A stretch of DNA of 64,000 bases from Devosia beringensis (GCF_014926585.1 NZ_CP045422.1:3874001-3938000), one strand, 5' to 3'; positions 36,895-47,338 are shown, counted from the first letter of the stretch. Numbers and translations: made by a program. The notes: generated from the sequence alone by a model not told the origin.

Positions 36895-38286
36895 TTACGA
36901 GCGATAGGTCACAGCATTGACCGCCGCAATCACGTCATCGACATGCGGCAAAGCCAGCTTTTCGAGGTTTGCCGCATAGGGCATGGGCACGTCCTTGCCG
37001 GTCACGCGCATGACCGGCGCATCGAGATAGTCGAAGGCCTGTTCCATGACGCGGGCCGAGAGCTCGGCACCGATGCCGCCCTGCGGCCAGCCTTCTTCCA
37101 CCGTGACGAGGCGACCGGTCTTCTTGACCGATTCGATGACGGTATCGCTGTCGAGTGGCCGCAATGTGCGCAGGTCGATCAGTTCGACATCGACGCCCGC
37201 CGCCACCAGCTTTTCGGTGGCCTGGGTGGCGTAGCGCATGCCCATGGAGAACGAGACGATCGTCACGTCGGCGCCCTTGCGGGCGATGCGGGCCTTGCCG
37301 ATGGGCAGCAGGAAATCGTCCATCTTGGGGACGAGGCCGGTCGAGCCGTAGAGGATTTCGTTCTCGAGGAAGATGACCGGGTTGGGCGAGCGGATGGCGG
37401 CCTTGAGCAGGCCCTTGGCATCGGCCGCGCTATAGGGCGCGATCACCGTCAGGCCGGGAATGTGGCTGTACCAGGCCGAATAGTCCTGGCTGTGCTGGGC
37501 GCCGACGCGCGAGGCCACGCCATTGGGGCCGCGGAACACCATGGGCGCCGTCACCTGGCCGCCCGACATATAGAGCTGCTTGGCCGCCGAGTTGATGATC
37601 TGGTCGATCGCCTGCATGGCAAAGTTCCAGGTCATGAATTCCACGATCGGCTTGAGGCCGGCAAAGGCGGCGCCGACCGCCAGGCCGGCAAAGCCGTGCT
37701 CGGTGATCGGGGTATCGATGATGCGCTCGGGCCCGAATTCCTGCAGCAGGTTCTGGGTGATCTTGTAGGCGCCTTGATATTCAGCGACTTCCTCGCCGAT
37801 GACGAAGACGTCTTTGTCGCGGCGCAGCTCTTCGGCCATGGCCTCGTTGAGCGCCTGGCGCACGGTCATCTCGACCATTTCGACGCCGGCGGGCAGGTCG
37901 GGATCGTCCTGCGCCATGAATTTGGGGGCTTCGGCAGCAGGCGCCTTGGCCTCAGCTGGTACGGTTGCAGCAGCAGGCGCCTCGGCGACGGGCGCTGCGC
38001 TCGTGGTCTGCTCGGCTACCTTGGGCGCGGTCTCGCCGGCGGTTTCGCCCTCCGCCAGCACCATGGCGATCGGCGTGTTGACCTTGACGCCCTCGGAGCC
38101 CTCGGCCACCAGCAGTTCGGTGACCAAGCCCTCGTCGACCGACTCGACTTCCATGGTCGCCTTGTCGGTCTCGATCTCGGCGAGCACATCACCGGACTTG
38201 ACGGTATCGCCGACCTTGACGAGCCACTTGGAGAGTTTCCCCTCTTCCATGGTCGGCGACAAAGCGGGCATCAGGATTTGAGGCAT
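36895..38286 (-). CDS. pdhB: Pyruvate dehydrogenase E1 beta subunit with N-terminal lipoyl domain
   Basis: E1 beta, with PdhA, decarboxylates pyruvate using thiamine diphosphate. The 463-residue protein begins with a lipoyl domain ([19 protein letters not shown], lysine in [13 protein letters not shown]) and an Ala/Pro linker. The transketolase-like beta domain then starts at about residue 140 ([28 protein letters not shown]). E1 beta with its own lipoyl domain is characteristic of alphaproteobacteria. I start it at ATG 38286, preceded by GGAGAG; the frame upstream is open but lies in the neighbouring gene. Confidence 0.96.
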   Translation of the reverse strand: MPQILMPALSPTMEEGKLSKWLVKVGDTVKSGDVLAEIETDKATMEVESVDEGLVTELLVAEGSEGVKVNTPIAMVLAEGETAGETAPKVAEQTTSAAPVAEAPAAATVPAEAKAPAAEAPKFMAQDDPDLPAGVEMVEMTVRQALNEAMAEELRRDKDVFVIGEEVAEYQGAYKITQNLLQEFGPERIIDTPITEHGFAGLAVGAAFAGLKPIVEFMTWNFAMQAIDQIINSAAKQLYMSGGQVTAPMVFRGPNGVASRVGAQHSQDYSAWYSHIPGLTVIAPYSAADAKGLLKAAIRSPNPVIFLENEILYGSTGLVPKMDDFLLPIGKARIARKGADVTIVSFSMGMRYATQATEKLVAAGVDVELIDLRTLRPLDSDTVIESVKKTGRLVTVEEGWPQGGIGAELSARVMEQAFDYLDAPVMRVTGKDVPMPYAANLEKLALPHVDDVIAAVNAVTYRS

Positions 38287-38287
38287 A

Positions 38288-38683
38288 TCAGCTCTCCACA
38301 AGAGGGGCGCCGGGCATAGCCACACGGCGAAGATGGGCATTGAAGGCAAGGCCGGCTGGCGCGCCGGCCGGATTGACGAGCAGCCCGGAGGTCACCGGTG
38401 CCGGTGGCATGGCGGCCTGGTTGACCGCCCAGCCGCTGAGAATGACGCCCAGCACGATGAAGACGAGAAAGGCGATGGCCGCCCGCTGGTAGATCTGGAC
38501 ATGCTGTGCCGCCGCCGGACCGGCCTTGGCCGCGAGCCGGTGGAATTTCCACCAGCCCAGCAGCATGAAGGGGCCCAGCTCTTCGCGGGCCGGCGCCAGT
38601 CGCACCATCCTGACGGCCTGCATCACCGCCACGACCAGTGACAGCAGGGCAAAACCGGCAATGACCCCAAGCAACATGCTCAT
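38288..38683 (-). CDS. Small membrane protein of unknown function inside the pdh operon
   Basis: A 131-residue protein with two hydrophobic segments: residues about 3-25 ([19 protein letters not shown]) and about 72-95 ([19 protein letters not shown]). It starts at ATG 38683 behind GAGGCT and ends 1 nt before pdhB begins, 11 nt after pdhA. The tight spacing and the preserved frame support a real gene. I recognise no family. It is not a normal pyruvate dehydrogenase component. Confidence 0.72.
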   Translation of the reverse strand: MSMLLGVIAGFALLSLVVAVMQAVRMVRLAPAREELGPFMLLGWWKFHRLAAKAGPAAAQHVQIYQRAAIAFLVFIVLGVILSGWAVNQAAMPPAPVTSGLLVNPAGAPAGLAFNAHLRRVAMPGAPLVES

Positions 38684-38694
38684 TGTTGAGCCTC

Positions 38695-39714
38695 TCAGGC
38701 GCTGATGGTGATGTCAGTCCACAGCTCGGCGGGATCGGGCTCGGGCGCATTGGTGGCAAAGTCCGCCGCCTCGGTGACGATGGCGCGGATCTCGTTCTCG
38801 ATGGCCTTGAGCTGCTCCTCGGTCTGGGCGCCGGATTCCAGCAGCCGTGCCTTGACCTGTTCGATCGGGTCGCGTTCCTGGCGGTACTTGGTCACTTCAT
38901 CCTTGCTGCGATACTTGGCAGGGTCGGACATGGAGTGACCGCGATAGCGGTAGGTCAGCATTTCGAGGATGTAAGGCCCCTTGCCCGACCGGGCATGCTC
39001 GATGGCGCGCTGGGCGGCATCATGGACCATGCGCACATCCATGCCGTCGACCTGTTCGCCGGGAATGTCGAACGAAGCGCCGCGCATCGAAAAATCAGTG
39101 GTCGCCGAGGCACGTTCGGTCGAGGTGCCCATGGCGTATTTGTTGTTTTCGATGATGAACACAACCGGCAGCTTCCACAGCTTGGCCATGTTGAAGCTCT
39201 CATAGACCTGGCCCTGATTGGCCGCGCCATCGCCGAAATAGGCCAGGGATACCGAGCCATCGCCGCGATATTTGGAGGCAAAGGCCAGGCCATTGCCCAG
39301 CGATACCTGGGCGCCGACAATGCCGTTGCCGCCGTAGAAACGATGCTCATTGGAGAACATGTGCATCGAGCCGCCCTTGCCGCGCGACAGGCCGGATTCG
39401 CGCCCGGTCAACTCGGCCATGACACCCTTGGGGTCAAGGCCCATGACGAGCATGTGGCCATGGTCGCGATAGCCGGTAATCTGGGCATCCTTGCCCTTTT
39501 CGCTGGCCATGGTGACGCCGGTGACCACGGCCTCCTGGCCGATATAGAGGTGGCAGAAGCCGCCGATCAGGCCCATGCCATACATCTGGCCGGCCTTTTC
39601 CTCGAAACGCCGGATCAGCAGCATTTCACGATAGGCCTCGAGCTCCTGCTCGGGGGTGAATTCGGGGATATTGGATTGCGTCTTGGCCTGGGTGGCCACA
39701 GCTTTACGCGCCAT
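38695..39714 (-). CDS. pdhA: Pyruvate dehydrogenase E1 alpha subunit
   Basis: E1 alpha binds thiamine diphosphate and starts pyruvate oxidation to acetyl-CoA. The 339-residue protein shows MLLIRRFEEKAGQMYGMGLIG, the ThDP-binding GDGAANQGQVYESFNMA...ENNKYAMG and the phosphorylation-loop-like TYRYRGHSMSDPAKYR. I start it at ATG 39714, with GGAGCG 6 nt upstream; the frame open to 39822 gives residues unlike the family. It is the first pdh gene; the following genes are spaced 1-15 nt apart down to the SGNH gene. Confidence 0.96.
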   Translation of the reverse strand: MARKAVATQAKTQSNIPEFTPEQELEAYREMLLIRRFEEKAGQMYGMGLIGGFCHLYIGQEAVVTGVTMASEKGKDAQITGYRDHGHMLVMGLDPKGVMAELTGRESGLSRGKGGSMHMFSNEHRFYGGNGIVGAQVSLGNGLAFASKYRGDGSVSLAYFGDGAANQGQVYESFNMAKLWKLPVVFIIENNKYAMGTSTERASATTDFSMRGASFDIPGEQVDGMDVRMVHDAAQRAIEHARSGKGPYILEMLTYRYRGHSMSDPAKYRSKDEVTKYRQERDPIEQVKARLLESGAQTEEQLKAIENEIRAIVTEAADFATNAPEPDPAELWTDITISA

Positions 39715-39828
39715 AGAGAACGCTCCGCATCGGATTGGATTTGCCGCTTCGGCCGGTTTGGCCACAGTCCGTAACATAACCCGAGCGGATGGCGAAAAGC
39801 AATGCTCATTCAAACGAGCCAATCAGCG

Positions 39829-40230
39829 TTAAAGCGTTGAATCCGCTTCAATAATCGCTGTTAACTCGTCTGTGGTTAATTCCTGGAATTTACTGGAAAT
39901 AGGTTCACCGGTCGTCTTGTCGACCATGACGATGATGTCGTCGGCATTGGCCATGTTCAGCAAGGCCCGGGCCCGTTCGGTGACGATGTCGGGGTCGAGG
40001 CGCCGCGGATCCATCAGCGTCGCCCGATGCTGGTAGTCATCGATCTCGGCCTGCAGCGCCGCCGACTTGGCCTTGAGCTGGTCAATGTCGAGCAGGATCT
40101 GCGTGCGGTTCTCCATGCCGAACTGGCCACCAATCGCCGAGAATCCCAGATAGAACTGGAAGCCAAGCAGCGCGACGGTCAATGCGAGGGGGCGCCAGAT
40201 GGCAGGGCGTTTGAGACGGGTAGTGGGCAT
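39829..40230 (-). CDS. FtsB/DivIC-family septum formation protein
   Basis: A 133-residue bitopic membrane protein: one N-terminal transmembrane segment (about residues 15-33, ALTVALLGFQFYLGFSAIG), then a coiled coil (about 45-80, TQILLDIDQLKAKSAALQAE) and a conserved patch ERARALLNMANADDIIVM. This is the layout of FtsB/DivIC, which links FtsL and FtsQ at the divisome. It stands upstream of pdhA, where this gene is often found in Hyphomicrobiales. Confidence 0.87.
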   Translation of the reverse strand: MPTTRLKRPAIWRPLALTVALLGFQFYLGFSAIGGQFGMENRTQILLDIDQLKAKSAALQAEIDDYQHRATLMDPRRLDPDIVTERARALLNMANADDIIVMVDKTTGEPISSKFQELTTDELTAIIEADSTL

Positions 40231-40337
40231 ATGAGGGCAAACCGGAACTTGACCATTCCATTGTGCCCGAAAGGACTTAACGCGGGGTTGCGATACGCTG
40301 CCGGCAGCGCCTCAGCGAGGACGCCCCCTAGCGGACC

Positions 40338-40538
40338 TCACCCTTCCAACAGCGAATACAAGCCGATACCCAAGGCAATCAAACTGGCCCAAGTGGCTGC
40401 TGCCAGAATGATTATAGTCAATAGCCGGTGTCTGCGAAGCCAGTCCGTCGCCGGCTTGGGATAGCCCCAAGCCTCAATGCGCTTCAATAGATTTTCCAGA
40501 AGTGGATTCCTTGCGGTTCTATTTTGGCTTTTGTTCAC
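40338..40538 (-). CDS. Small membrane protein, paralogue of the gene at 40781-40984
   Basis: A 66-residue frame with one hydrophobic segment near the C-terminus (LLTIIILAAATWASLIALG). It aligns with the neighbouring 67-residue protein: ENLLKRIEAWGYPKPATDWL against EAIYRRLEACGYPAAAIDWL, then R-x-RLL in both. GTG 40538 has no ribosome-binding site. The alignment suggests translation really starts at CTG 40499, with AAGGAA upstream, at the position matching the paralogue's TTG start. Function unknown; I recognise no family. Confidence 0.6.
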   Translation of the reverse strand: MNKSQNRTARNPLLENLLKRIEAWGYPKPATDWLRRHRLLTIIILAAATWASLIALGIGLYSLLEG

Positions 40539-40780
40539 TAGGGGCGTGTTTGCCGCTCAAGTCAAACCGGAATGGCCTCATCAATTGGGATAGGCCGGCA
40601 GAGGGGCACGGTTGCTGGCTCTGGCCAGAGTGGTCCCTTCTGGTAGTCGATATCCATGGGACGCTCAATCTCGGTGAGCCCGGGGCATGTTCACAAAAAC
40701 GGCATGCCATCACGGCTTTTCAGAGCGTCGCCCCGGCCATGTTCGGTGGGGCCCGGTTCGCTGAGCTGCGCTTCTGGCGC

Positions 40781-40984
40781 CTAAGCGGCAGCCACAGAAT
40801 CATCCCCACCCAGGAGAAGCCACAGCTGCGTGGCGACAAAATGTAGTCCCATACCGATGACGACAACGCCGACCCAGCTCAACAGTGCCAGAATGGAAAT
40901 TACCAGGAGACGGCGGTTGCGCAGCCAATCAATCGCGGCAGCGGGATAACCGCATGCCTCGAGTCTTCTATAAATTGCTTCCAA
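40781..40984 (-). CDS. Small membrane protein, paralogue of the gene at 40338-40538
   Basis: A 67-residue protein with a TTG start preceded by GGAGG at 7 nt. After a conserved amphipathic N-terminus (RRLEACGYPAAAIDWLRNRR) comes one transmembrane segment (LLVISILALLSWVGVVVIGMG). The 242 nt between the two paralogues contain no convincing third copy and no recognisable element. Tandem duplication with about half the residues kept suggests selection on both copies. Function unknown. Confidence 0.65.
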   Translation of the reverse strand: MEAIYRRLEACGYPAAAIDWLRNRRLLVISILALLSWVGVVVIGMGLHFVATQLWLLLGGDDSVAAA

Positions 40985-41082
40985 CCAGAATCCTCCATTC
41001 CTTAATATAGGCTGGGGAGGAATTTGAAAGGAAGCCGCGCCTATGAATTGTTACCTATATGGTTACGCCCCATGTGTTTAGG

Positions 41083-41373
41083 TCAGAACGCCTCGTAATC
41101 AAGCTCCATGAAGCGGGTGACTTCCGGCACCCAGCGCTCAGCGACAAAACCGGCATGGAGCGGATGGTCATTGTAGGCGGCATAGGCGGCAGCATCGGCA
41201 AAGCGCATCGAAAAGCCGAAGGCGAAGTCGGTCTTGGGACTGACCTGGCGGCGCTGCTCGAAGTCCTGCACGCCCGGAATGTCGGCCAGCACCAGGGCAG
41301 CGCGCAGAAAGTCCCCCTCCTCCGGCGATCCCGGCGCGTGCTTGAGCGTGAAGACCACGCTGTGGATGATCAT
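41083..41373 (-). CDS. Dabb-family (stress-responsive A/B barrel) protein
   Basis: A 96-residue protein with the dimeric alpha-beta barrel pattern: [47 protein letters not shown] and the conserved AYAAYNDHPLHAGFV. Its ATG overlaps the maeB stop codon by 4 nt (ATGA), so it is translated from the maeB message. Its function is not known; family members range from stress proteins to small cyclases. Confidence 0.88.
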   Translation of the reverse strand: MIIHSVVFTLKHAPGSPEEGDFLRAALVLADIPGVQDFEQRRQVSPKTDFAFGFSMRFADAAAYAAYNDHPLHAGFVAERWVPEVTRFMELDYEAF

Positions 41374-43655
41374 GCCTCCGTCCCCATCGCCTCGGTTGCC
41401 GCAATGGCGGCCATGTTGACAATGCCGCGGCTGGTGGTGGAGGGCGCCAGGATATGGGCCGGTGAGCTGGTGCCCATCAGAATGGGGCCAACGGAAAGCG
41501 CGTTGTTCATTTCCTTGAGCAGCGTCATGGACAGGTTCGCCGCGTCCAGATTGGGGAACAGCAGCAGGTTGGCCTCTCCGCCCAGCACCGAGTCGGGCAC
41601 ATAGCGCTCTCGCAGTTCCTGGTTAAGGGCCAGGTCGCCCTGCATTTCGCCCTCGACGATCATCTCGGGCGCGATCAGCTTGAGCTTCTGGTAGACCTCG
41701 CGCATCTTGTAGGCGCTGTCGCCGTCACGCGAGCCGAAGTTTGAATAACTCAGCAGCGCGACCTTGGCCTCGATATTGAAGCGCTTGAGATGGTTGCGCG
41801 CCTGCAGCGCGATGCCGACGATCTCGTCGGGCGAGGGATCGATATTGACATAGGTATCGGCCAGGAAGAAGGCGCCGCGCGGCATCAGCAGCAGCGACAG
41901 CGCCGACACATCGGCCACGCCGTCCTGCAGCCCGATCACCGAGCGGATGTCGCGCACATGGCGGATGAACCGCCCCTGCAGCCCGCAGATCAGCGCATCG
42001 GCCTCGCCGCGGCGCACGGCCAGCGCGCCGATGACCGTGGTATTGGTGCGCACCACCTGCCGCGCCGTATCGGGGGTCACGCCGTCGCGCCCGACCAGGG
42101 AATGGAACAGGCTGACATAGTCGCGATAGCGCGGATCATCCTCGGGGTTGATCACCTCGAAGTCGATGCCGGGGCGCAGGCTGAGGCCGAAGCGCTCGAT
42201 GCGCGCCTCGATGACCGAGGGACGGCCAATCAGGATGGGCCGGGCAATGCGCTCCTCGAGCAGCACCTGGGTGGCGCGCAGCACGCGCTCGTCCTCGCCA
42301 TCGGCAAAGGCGATGCGCTTGTTCTGACCCTGGCTGCGGTCGATGATCGGCTTCATGACGAGGCCTGAGCGGAAGACGAAGCGGTTGAGCCCGTCCATGT
42401 AGGCCGGCCAGTCGGTGATCGGGTTCTTGGCCACGCCCGATTCCATGGCCGCCCGGGCCACGGCCGGCGCGATGCGCAGGATCAGCCGCTGGTCGAACGG
42501 GTTGGGAATGATGTGGTCGGGCCCAAACACGGCTGGCGCACCGGAGGGCGAGACCTCCAGGCCGGGTTCATGGGCCAGCTTGGCAATGGCCCGCACCGCC
42601 GCCAGCTTCATTTCCTCATTGATCGTCGTGGCGCCGACATCGAGCGCACCACGGAAGATGAAGGGGAAGCACAGGACATTGTTGACCTGGTTGGGGAAGT
42701 CCGAGCGGCCCGTGCACACCATGGCGTCCGGCCGCGTGGCCTTGGCCAGTTCGGGCAGGATTTCCGGGTTGGGATTGGCCAGCGCCAGCACCAGTGGCTT
42801 GGGCGCCATCTTGGCCAGCATTTCGGGCTTGAGCGCGCCGGCGGCCGACAGGCCGAGGAAAATGTCGGCGCCCTTGATGACTTCGGCTAGCGTGGTGGCG
42901 TCGCTGACGCGGCGGAACTGGCCGCGCCACTTGTCATTGATGTCATTGCGCTTGTGGGTAACCAGGCCATCCTTGTCGGCGACCCAGATGTTTTCATATT
43001 TGGCGCCCAGCGCCACCAGCACGTTGAGGCAGGCAATGGCCGCAGCCCCTGCCCCGGAGGCGCAGATCTTGACGTCCTCGATCTTCTTGCCCTTGAGCTC
43101 GAGCCCGTTGAGCACGGCAGCGCCGACAATGATGGCGGTGCCATGCTGGTCGTCATGGAACACAGGAATGGGCATGCGTTCGCGCAGCGTTTCCTCGATC
43201 TCGAAACAGTCGGGGGCGCGGATGTCTTCGAGGTTGATGCCACCAAAGGTCGGCCAGAGCGGCGCCACGGCATCGATGAATTTCTGCGGGTCGGTTTCGT
43301 CGATTTCGAGATCGAATACGTCGATGCCGGCGAACTTCTTGAACAGGACGGCCTTGCCCTCCATCACCGGCTTGGAGGCCAGCGCGCCGATATTGCCCAG
43401 GCCGAGCACGGCCGTGCCATTGGAGATCACCCCGACAAGGTTCTGGCGCGAGGTATAGCGCGACACCGTCTCGGGATTGGCGGCGATTTCTTCGCAGGGT
43501 GCAGCGACGCCAGGCGAATAGGCCAGCGCCAGATCGCGCTGGTTGCCCAGCGGCTTGGTCGCCTGGATCTCGAGTTTGCCGGGCTTGGGGAACTCGTGGA
43601 AATGCAGCGCGGCGTCGCGCAGGGCCTTCCGCTGTTCATTGACGTCAGTGGACAC
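41370..43655 (-). CDS. maeB: NADP-dependent malic enzyme with C-terminal phosphotransacetylase-like domain
   Basis: MaeB decarboxylates malate to pyruvate, making NADPH. The 761-residue protein has the malic enzyme half ([50 protein letters not shown]) to about residue 425. A phosphotransacetylase-like half follows ([20 protein letters not shown]), which lacks catalytic activity in studied homologues and is thought to bind acetyl-CoA as an allosteric signal. The fusion is typical of Rhizobia. A Dabb protein is coupled to its 3' end. Confidence 0.95.
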   Translation of the reverse strand: MSTDVNEQRKALRDAALHFHEFPKPGKLEIQATKPLGNQRDLALAYSPGVAAPCEEIAANPETVSRYTSRQNLVGVISNGTAVLGLGNIGALASKPVMEGKAVLFKKFAGIDVFDLEIDETDPQKFIDAVAPLWPTFGGINLEDIRAPDCFEIEETLRERMPIPVFHDDQHGTAIIVGAAVLNGLELKGKKIEDVKICASGAGAAAIACLNVLVALGAKYENIWVADKDGLVTHKRNDINDKWRGQFRRVSDATTLAEVIKGADIFLGLSAAGALKPEMLAKMAPKPLVLALANPNPEILPELAKATRPDAMVCTGRSDFPNQVNNVLCFPFIFRGALDVGATTINEEMKLAAVRAIAKLAHEPGLEVSPSGAPAVFGPDHIIPNPFDQRLILRIAPAVARAAMESGVAKNPITDWPAYMDGLNRFVFRSGLVMKPIIDRSQGQNKRIAFADGEDERVLRATQVLLEERIARPILIGRPSVIEARIERFGLSLRPGIDFEVINPEDDPRYRDYVSLFHSLVGRDGVTPDTARQVVRTNTTVIGALAVRRGEADALICGLQGRFIRHVRDIRSVIGLQDGVADVSALSLLLMPRGAFFLADTYVNIDPSPDEIVGIALQARNHLKRFNIEAKVALLSYSNFGSRDGDSAYKMREVYQKLKLIAPEMIVEGEMQGDLALNQELRERYVPDSVLGGEANLLLFPNLDAANLSMTLLKEMNNALSVGPILMGTSSPAHILAPSTTSRGIVNMAAIAATEAMGTEA

Positions 43656-43782
43656 CTGGTTCTCCTCTGCAGCACGCGCTCGCCAAGAGCCAATGCACCG
43701 GTATGGGTCCGCGTTCGTGCCACCAAATGCCAGCGTTGAAAAGGGGCTAATGCCCTCGCGTCATACAACTAAGGTCGCACGG

Positions 43783-45384
43783 CTAGGCAGCGCTGGCGAC
43801 AACCGCAGCAATCGTGGTCGGCTCGGCCTGATTGGCGTGCAGGGCCAGGGCCAGCTCCTTGAAGGCACTATGCTTGAGCGCGGGGGCAAAGATGAAGCCC
43901 TGCGCCTGTACGACGCCCCGCGCCCGCAGATAAAGCGCCTGAGTCTCGGTCTCGACGCCCTCGGCAACGATCTCGCAATCGAGATCCTTGGCCATGGCGA
44001 TCAGCCCGTCCAGCACCGGCACCTGGGTGGTGCCCGGCTTGATCATGTCGACGAAAATCCGGTCGATCTTGATGATGTCGATGCCCAGAGTGCCCAGATA
44101 GGCCAGGTTGGAATGGCCGGTGCCGGCGTCGTCCATGGCCAGGCGACAGCCCAGCGCATGCAGGCCGGCGATCACGCTATTGGCCACGGCCGAATTGCCC
44201 ATCGGGTGCCGCTCGGTGATTTCAAACACCAGCTGGCGGAAATTGACCGGCGAGCCGCCAAAGATGGCCTGCACGTCCTCGACGATGCTGTCGTCGCGGA
44301 AATGCCCCTCGAACAGGTTGATGGCCACCTTCATCTCGGGCATCAGCAGGCACAGGTCGCTGAGGTCGAACTTGACCTGCTGCATCAGCGACAGTGTCAT
44401 CGGGATGGCCAGGCCGGTCACCTCGGCATAGTCGATGAAGGCGCCGGGCGGCACGAGCTCGCCATTCTTCTTTTCCCAGCGGCACAGCACCTCGCAGCCC
44501 ACCAGTTCGCCGGTGCGCAGGTTGATGATGGGCTGGTAATAAGGCTTGATCTCGCCGCGCGCGATGCCGCGCTCCAGATCGAAGGCCGGCACGCGGGAGC
44601 GCCGCACATAGTTCAACGCCAGCACCAGGAAGGCCGCGCTCATGAGGCACGCCACGATGGTGAAGCTGACATCTAGGTCGGCATAGCCCGAGCGCGCCAC
44701 GGCGAAGGGCATGGCATATTCGACCTTGAGCGGCAGTTCGCCGGCAAAGGCCTGGCCATAGACGAATTCGGTCGACTCGGCGCGCCGGTCGAAGCTGGCG
44801 GCGTCGCCAATGGTCATGATCGAGGTGCCGTCGGTGAGCGAGACGCGCAGCATGGAGCCGGCGGCAATGCCTTCGGCCAGCGTGCCCTTGGTCTGGCCGA
44901 GGATCGGCACGAAGGCCGACACCCGCCGCAGGTCGCCAAAGGCCTGGGTAATCTTGAGCGCCGGCATGTCCATGTCGCCGAACTGCACCAGGGTGATGGT
45001 TTCGATATGGCCGGGCACCGGCAGTTCGCGCGACAGCGGCGAATAGGTGACGTTGCGGCCGAACGCGTCGCAATATTGAACGCCGTCGGCATTCTCGACC
45101 AGCACCTGCTTGAGGTTGAGGCTCGACTCGATGGCCACCTGCACATTGGCAACGAAAGTGGGCGTGCACAGCGAGGGACTGTCGGCCAAGATACGCCGCA
45201 AGTCGGCTATGGCATCATTGGAGCCGATGGAGATCTGCGAGGTAATGGTTCTGACGTATTGCTGAGAAATGTCTTGTTCACGGACCCGGATATAGGCGTC
45301 GAGCAGATAATCCACCGCCACGATGGGGACGAACGCCAGAATGGCGCCCAGCAACATCAGGATATTGGAGTATCGGGTCTTCAA
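43783..45384 (-). CDS. EAL-domain cyclic di-GMP phosphodiesterase with CSS-type sensor
   Basis: A 533-residue membrane protein. Transmembrane segments lie at about residues 8-28 and 238-260. Between them is a periplasmic domain with the CSS-motif pattern (LADSPSLCTPTF, then VQYCDAFGR; two cysteines able to form a redox-sensing disulfide). The C-terminal EAL domain appears catalytic: GCEVLCRW, INLFEGHF, FEITERHP, AMDDAGTGHSN, IIKIDRIFV, AEGVET and AQGFIFAP keep the acidic, Asn and Lys residues. Such proteins hydrolyse c-di-GMP to pGpG. A CtrA-type site is upstream. Confidence 0.92.
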   Translation of the reverse strand: MKTRYSNILMLLGAILAFVPIVAVDYLLDAYIRVREQDISQQYVRTITSQISIGSNDAIADLRRILADSPSLCTPTFVANVQVAIESSLNLKQVLVENADGVQYCDAFGRNVTYSPLSRELPVPGHIETITLVQFGDMDMPALKITQAFGDLRRVSAFVPILGQTKGTLAEGIAAGSMLRVSLTDGTSIMTIGDAASFDRRAESTEFVYGQAFAGELPLKVEYAMPFAVARSGYADLDVSFTIVACLMSAAFLVLALNYVRRSRVPAFDLERGIARGEIKPYYQPIINLRTGELVGCEVLCRWEKKNGELVPPGAFIDYAEVTGLAIPMTLSLMQQVKFDLSDLCLLMPEMKVAINLFEGHFRDDSIVEDVQAIFGGSPVNFRQLVFEITERHPMGNSAVANSVIAGLHALGCRLAMDDAGTGHSNLAYLGTLGIDIIKIDRIFVDMIKPGTTQVPVLDGLIAMAKDLDCEIVAEGVETETQALYLRARGVVQAQGFIFAPALKHSAFKELALALHANQAEPTTIAAVVASAA

Positions 45385-45434
45385 TGGACGAATCCGAAAC
45401 GGCGAACGACACCATCATCGGTAGCAACCAGCCT

Positions 45435-45450
45435 TTAACGGATCATTAAC
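45435..45450. promoter_or_regulatory. CtrA-type box upstream of the EAL gene
   Basis: TTAA-CGGATCA-TTAAC matches the CtrA consensus TTAA-N7-TTAAC exactly. A further TTAAC follows at 45456-45460 with a 6-nt spacing. The sites lie 51-76 nt before the EAL gene start, where a promoter is expected. Control by CtrA is inference. Confidence 0.5.
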
Positions 45451-45488
45451 GCTGGTTAACATTGATCAACCATCCTCCTCAGGCCCAT

Positions 45489-45517
45489 AAAAAAACGGCC
45501 CCTGTTGCCAGGGGCCG
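45489..45517 (-). terminator. Rho-independent terminator of aspS
   Basis: On the minus strand, a perfect 9-bp stem CGGCCCCTG/CAGGGGCCG with a 4-nt loop is followed directly by seven T residues. It begins 25 nt after the aspS stop codon. Confidence 0.88.
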
Positions 45518-45541
45518 CTGCGGATCGCCGTCGATGACGGG

Positions 45542-47338
45542 CTACTTCTTATCCTGCACGTTCAGCCGGATGCTCAGCTCGCGCAGTTGCGCGGCCGAAG
45601 CCTGGCTGGGCGCGCCCATCAGCAGGTCTTCGGCCTGCTGGTTCATCGGGAAGGCGGTGATCTCGCGCAGGTTCTGCACGCCGCACAGCAGCATCACCAC
45701 GCGATCAACGCCAAAGGCGGCGCCGCCATGGGGCGGCGCGCCATACTGGAAGGCGCGATAGAGGCCGCCGAACTGCTCCTCGACCTCGTCGCGGCTCTTG
45801 CCGGTCAGTTCGAAGGCCTTGACCATGGTTTCGGGCAGCTGGTTGCGGATCGAGCCCGAGGCGATCTCATAGCCGTTGCAGACCGCGTCATACTGGTAGG
45901 CCTTGATGGTCAGCGGGTCCTGGCTGTTGAGCGCCTCGATCCCCCCCTGGGGCATGGAGAAGGGGTTATGGGCGAAGTCCACCCGCTTGTTCTCCTCGTC
46001 CCACTCGTAGAACGGGAAGTCGACGATCCAGCACAGCGCGAACTGCTCGGTATCGATGACATCGAGATCGGTGCCGACCTTGGTGCGGGCGTCACCGGCA
46101 AACTTGTAGAACTTGCCGGGGCGGCCGCAGACGAAGAATACGGCGTCGCCGTCCTCGAGCCCGAGCTCGGCCTTGAGAGCGGCGGTGCGCTCTTCGCCGA
46201 TATTCTTGGCGATCGGGCCAGAGCCCTGCCCTTCCTTAAAGAAGATATAGCCCAGGCCCGGCTGGCCCTCGCCCTGCGCCCAGGCATTCATGCGATCGCA
46301 GAAGGCCCGGCCAATCGGCTCGGCGCCGGCCTTGTTCCTGGCGGGAATGGCCCAGACCTCAACCTTGTCGTCGGCCTCGATCTGGTTGGCAAAGACCTTG
46401 AAGCCGGAGCCGGCAAAGTGCGCGGTCACGGCCGACATCTCGATGGGATTGCGCAGGTCGGGCTTGTCCGAGCCGTATTTGCGGATCGCCGTGTCATAGG
46501 GAATGCGCGGCCAGTCCTTGGTGACGCGCTTGCCCTCGGCGAATTCCTCGAAGATGGCTGTCATGATCGGCGTCATGGTGTTCCAGACGTCTTCCTGGGT
46601 GACAAAGCTCATTTCGAGGTCGAGCTGATAGAATTCGCCCGGCAGGCGATCGGCGCGCGGGTCCTCGTCGCGGAAACAGGGCGCGATCTGGAAATAGCGG
46701 TCAAAGCCGGCCACCATCAGCAGCTGCTTGTACTGCTGGGGCGCCTGCGGCAGGGCAAAGAACTTGCCGGGATGGATGCGGCTGGGCACGAGGAAATCGC
46801 GCGCGCCTTCCGGCGAGGACGCGGTCAGGATGGGGGTGGAATATTCGCCAAAGCCGGCCTCGCCCATGCGGTTGCGCATAGAGGTGATGACCTTGGTGCG
46901 CTTGACGATATTGGCGTGCAGCTTTTCGCGCCGCAGGTCGATGAAGCGGTACTTGAGACGGACATCCTCGGGATAGTCCTGCTCGCCAAACACGGGCAGC
47001 GGCAGTTCCTTGGCGGCCGAGAGCACCTCGATCTCGCGGATGAACACTTCGATCGTGCCGGTCGGCAGGTTGGGGTTGATCACCGAGGCGTCGCGCAGCT
47101 TGACCTCGCCATCGATGCGGATGACCCATTCCGAACGGACCTGTTCGGCGGCCGCAAAGGCCGGCGAATCGGGGTCGACCACGGCCTGCGTCAGGCCATA
47201 ATGGTCGCGCAGATCGATGAAGAGCAGCCCGCCATGGTCGCGGATACGGTGGGCCCAGCCGCTGAGGCGGACAGTTTTACCAGCATCAGCGGCGGTCAGG
47301 GCCCCGCAGGTGTGCGAGCGGTAGCGATGTAGCGTCAT
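45542..47338 (-). CDS. aspS: Aspartyl-tRNA synthetase
   Basis: AspS charges tRNA-Asp (and possibly tRNA-Asn when GatCAB is present; gatB and part of gatA are in this window). The 598-residue protein has the OB-fold anticodon domain ([22 protein letters not shown]), class II motif 2 ([19 protein letters not shown]), the bacterial GAD insertion and motif 3 ([13 protein letters not shown]). I start it at ATG 47338 ([12 protein letters not shown]); the frame is open further upstream but the added residues are unlike the family. Confidence 0.97.
   Translation of the reverse strand: MTLHRYRSHTCGALTAADAGKTVRLSGWAHRIRDHGGLLFIDLRDHYGLTQAVVDPDSPAFAAAEQVRSEWVIRIDGEVKLRDASVINPNLPTGTIEVFIREIEVLSAAKELPLPVFGEQDYPEDVRLKYRFIDLRREKLHANIVKRTKVITSMRNRMGEAGFGEYSTPILTASSPEGARDFLVPSRIHPGKFFALPQAPQQYKQLLMVAGFDRYFQIAPCFRDEDPRADRLPGEFYQLDLEMSFVTQEDVWNTMTPIMTAIFEEFAEGKRVTKDWPRIPYDTAIRKYGSDKPDLRNPIEMSAVTAHFAGSGFKVFANQIEADDKVEVWAIPARNKAGAEPIGRAFCDRMNAWAQGEGQPGLGYIFFKEGQGSGPIAKNIGEERTAALKAELGLEDGDAVFFVCGRPGKFYKFAGDARTKVGTDLDVIDTEQFALCWIVDFPFYEWDEENKRVDFAHNPFSMPQGGIEALNSQDPLTIKAYQYDAVCNGYEIASGSIRNQLPETMVKAFELTGKSRDEVEEQFGGLYRAFQYGAPPHGGAAFGVDRVVMLLCGVQNLREITAFPMNQQAEDLLMGAPSQASAAQLRELSIRLNVQDKK

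Noticed and set aside
40502..40846. 114-residue plus-strand open frame between the small membrane genes
   Set aside because: Crosses a paralogue on the other strand, has no family likeness and no ribosome-binding site.
45587..47332. 581-residue plus-strand open frame
   Set aside because: Antisense of aspS. No family motif seen, and the composition is that of a shadow frame.
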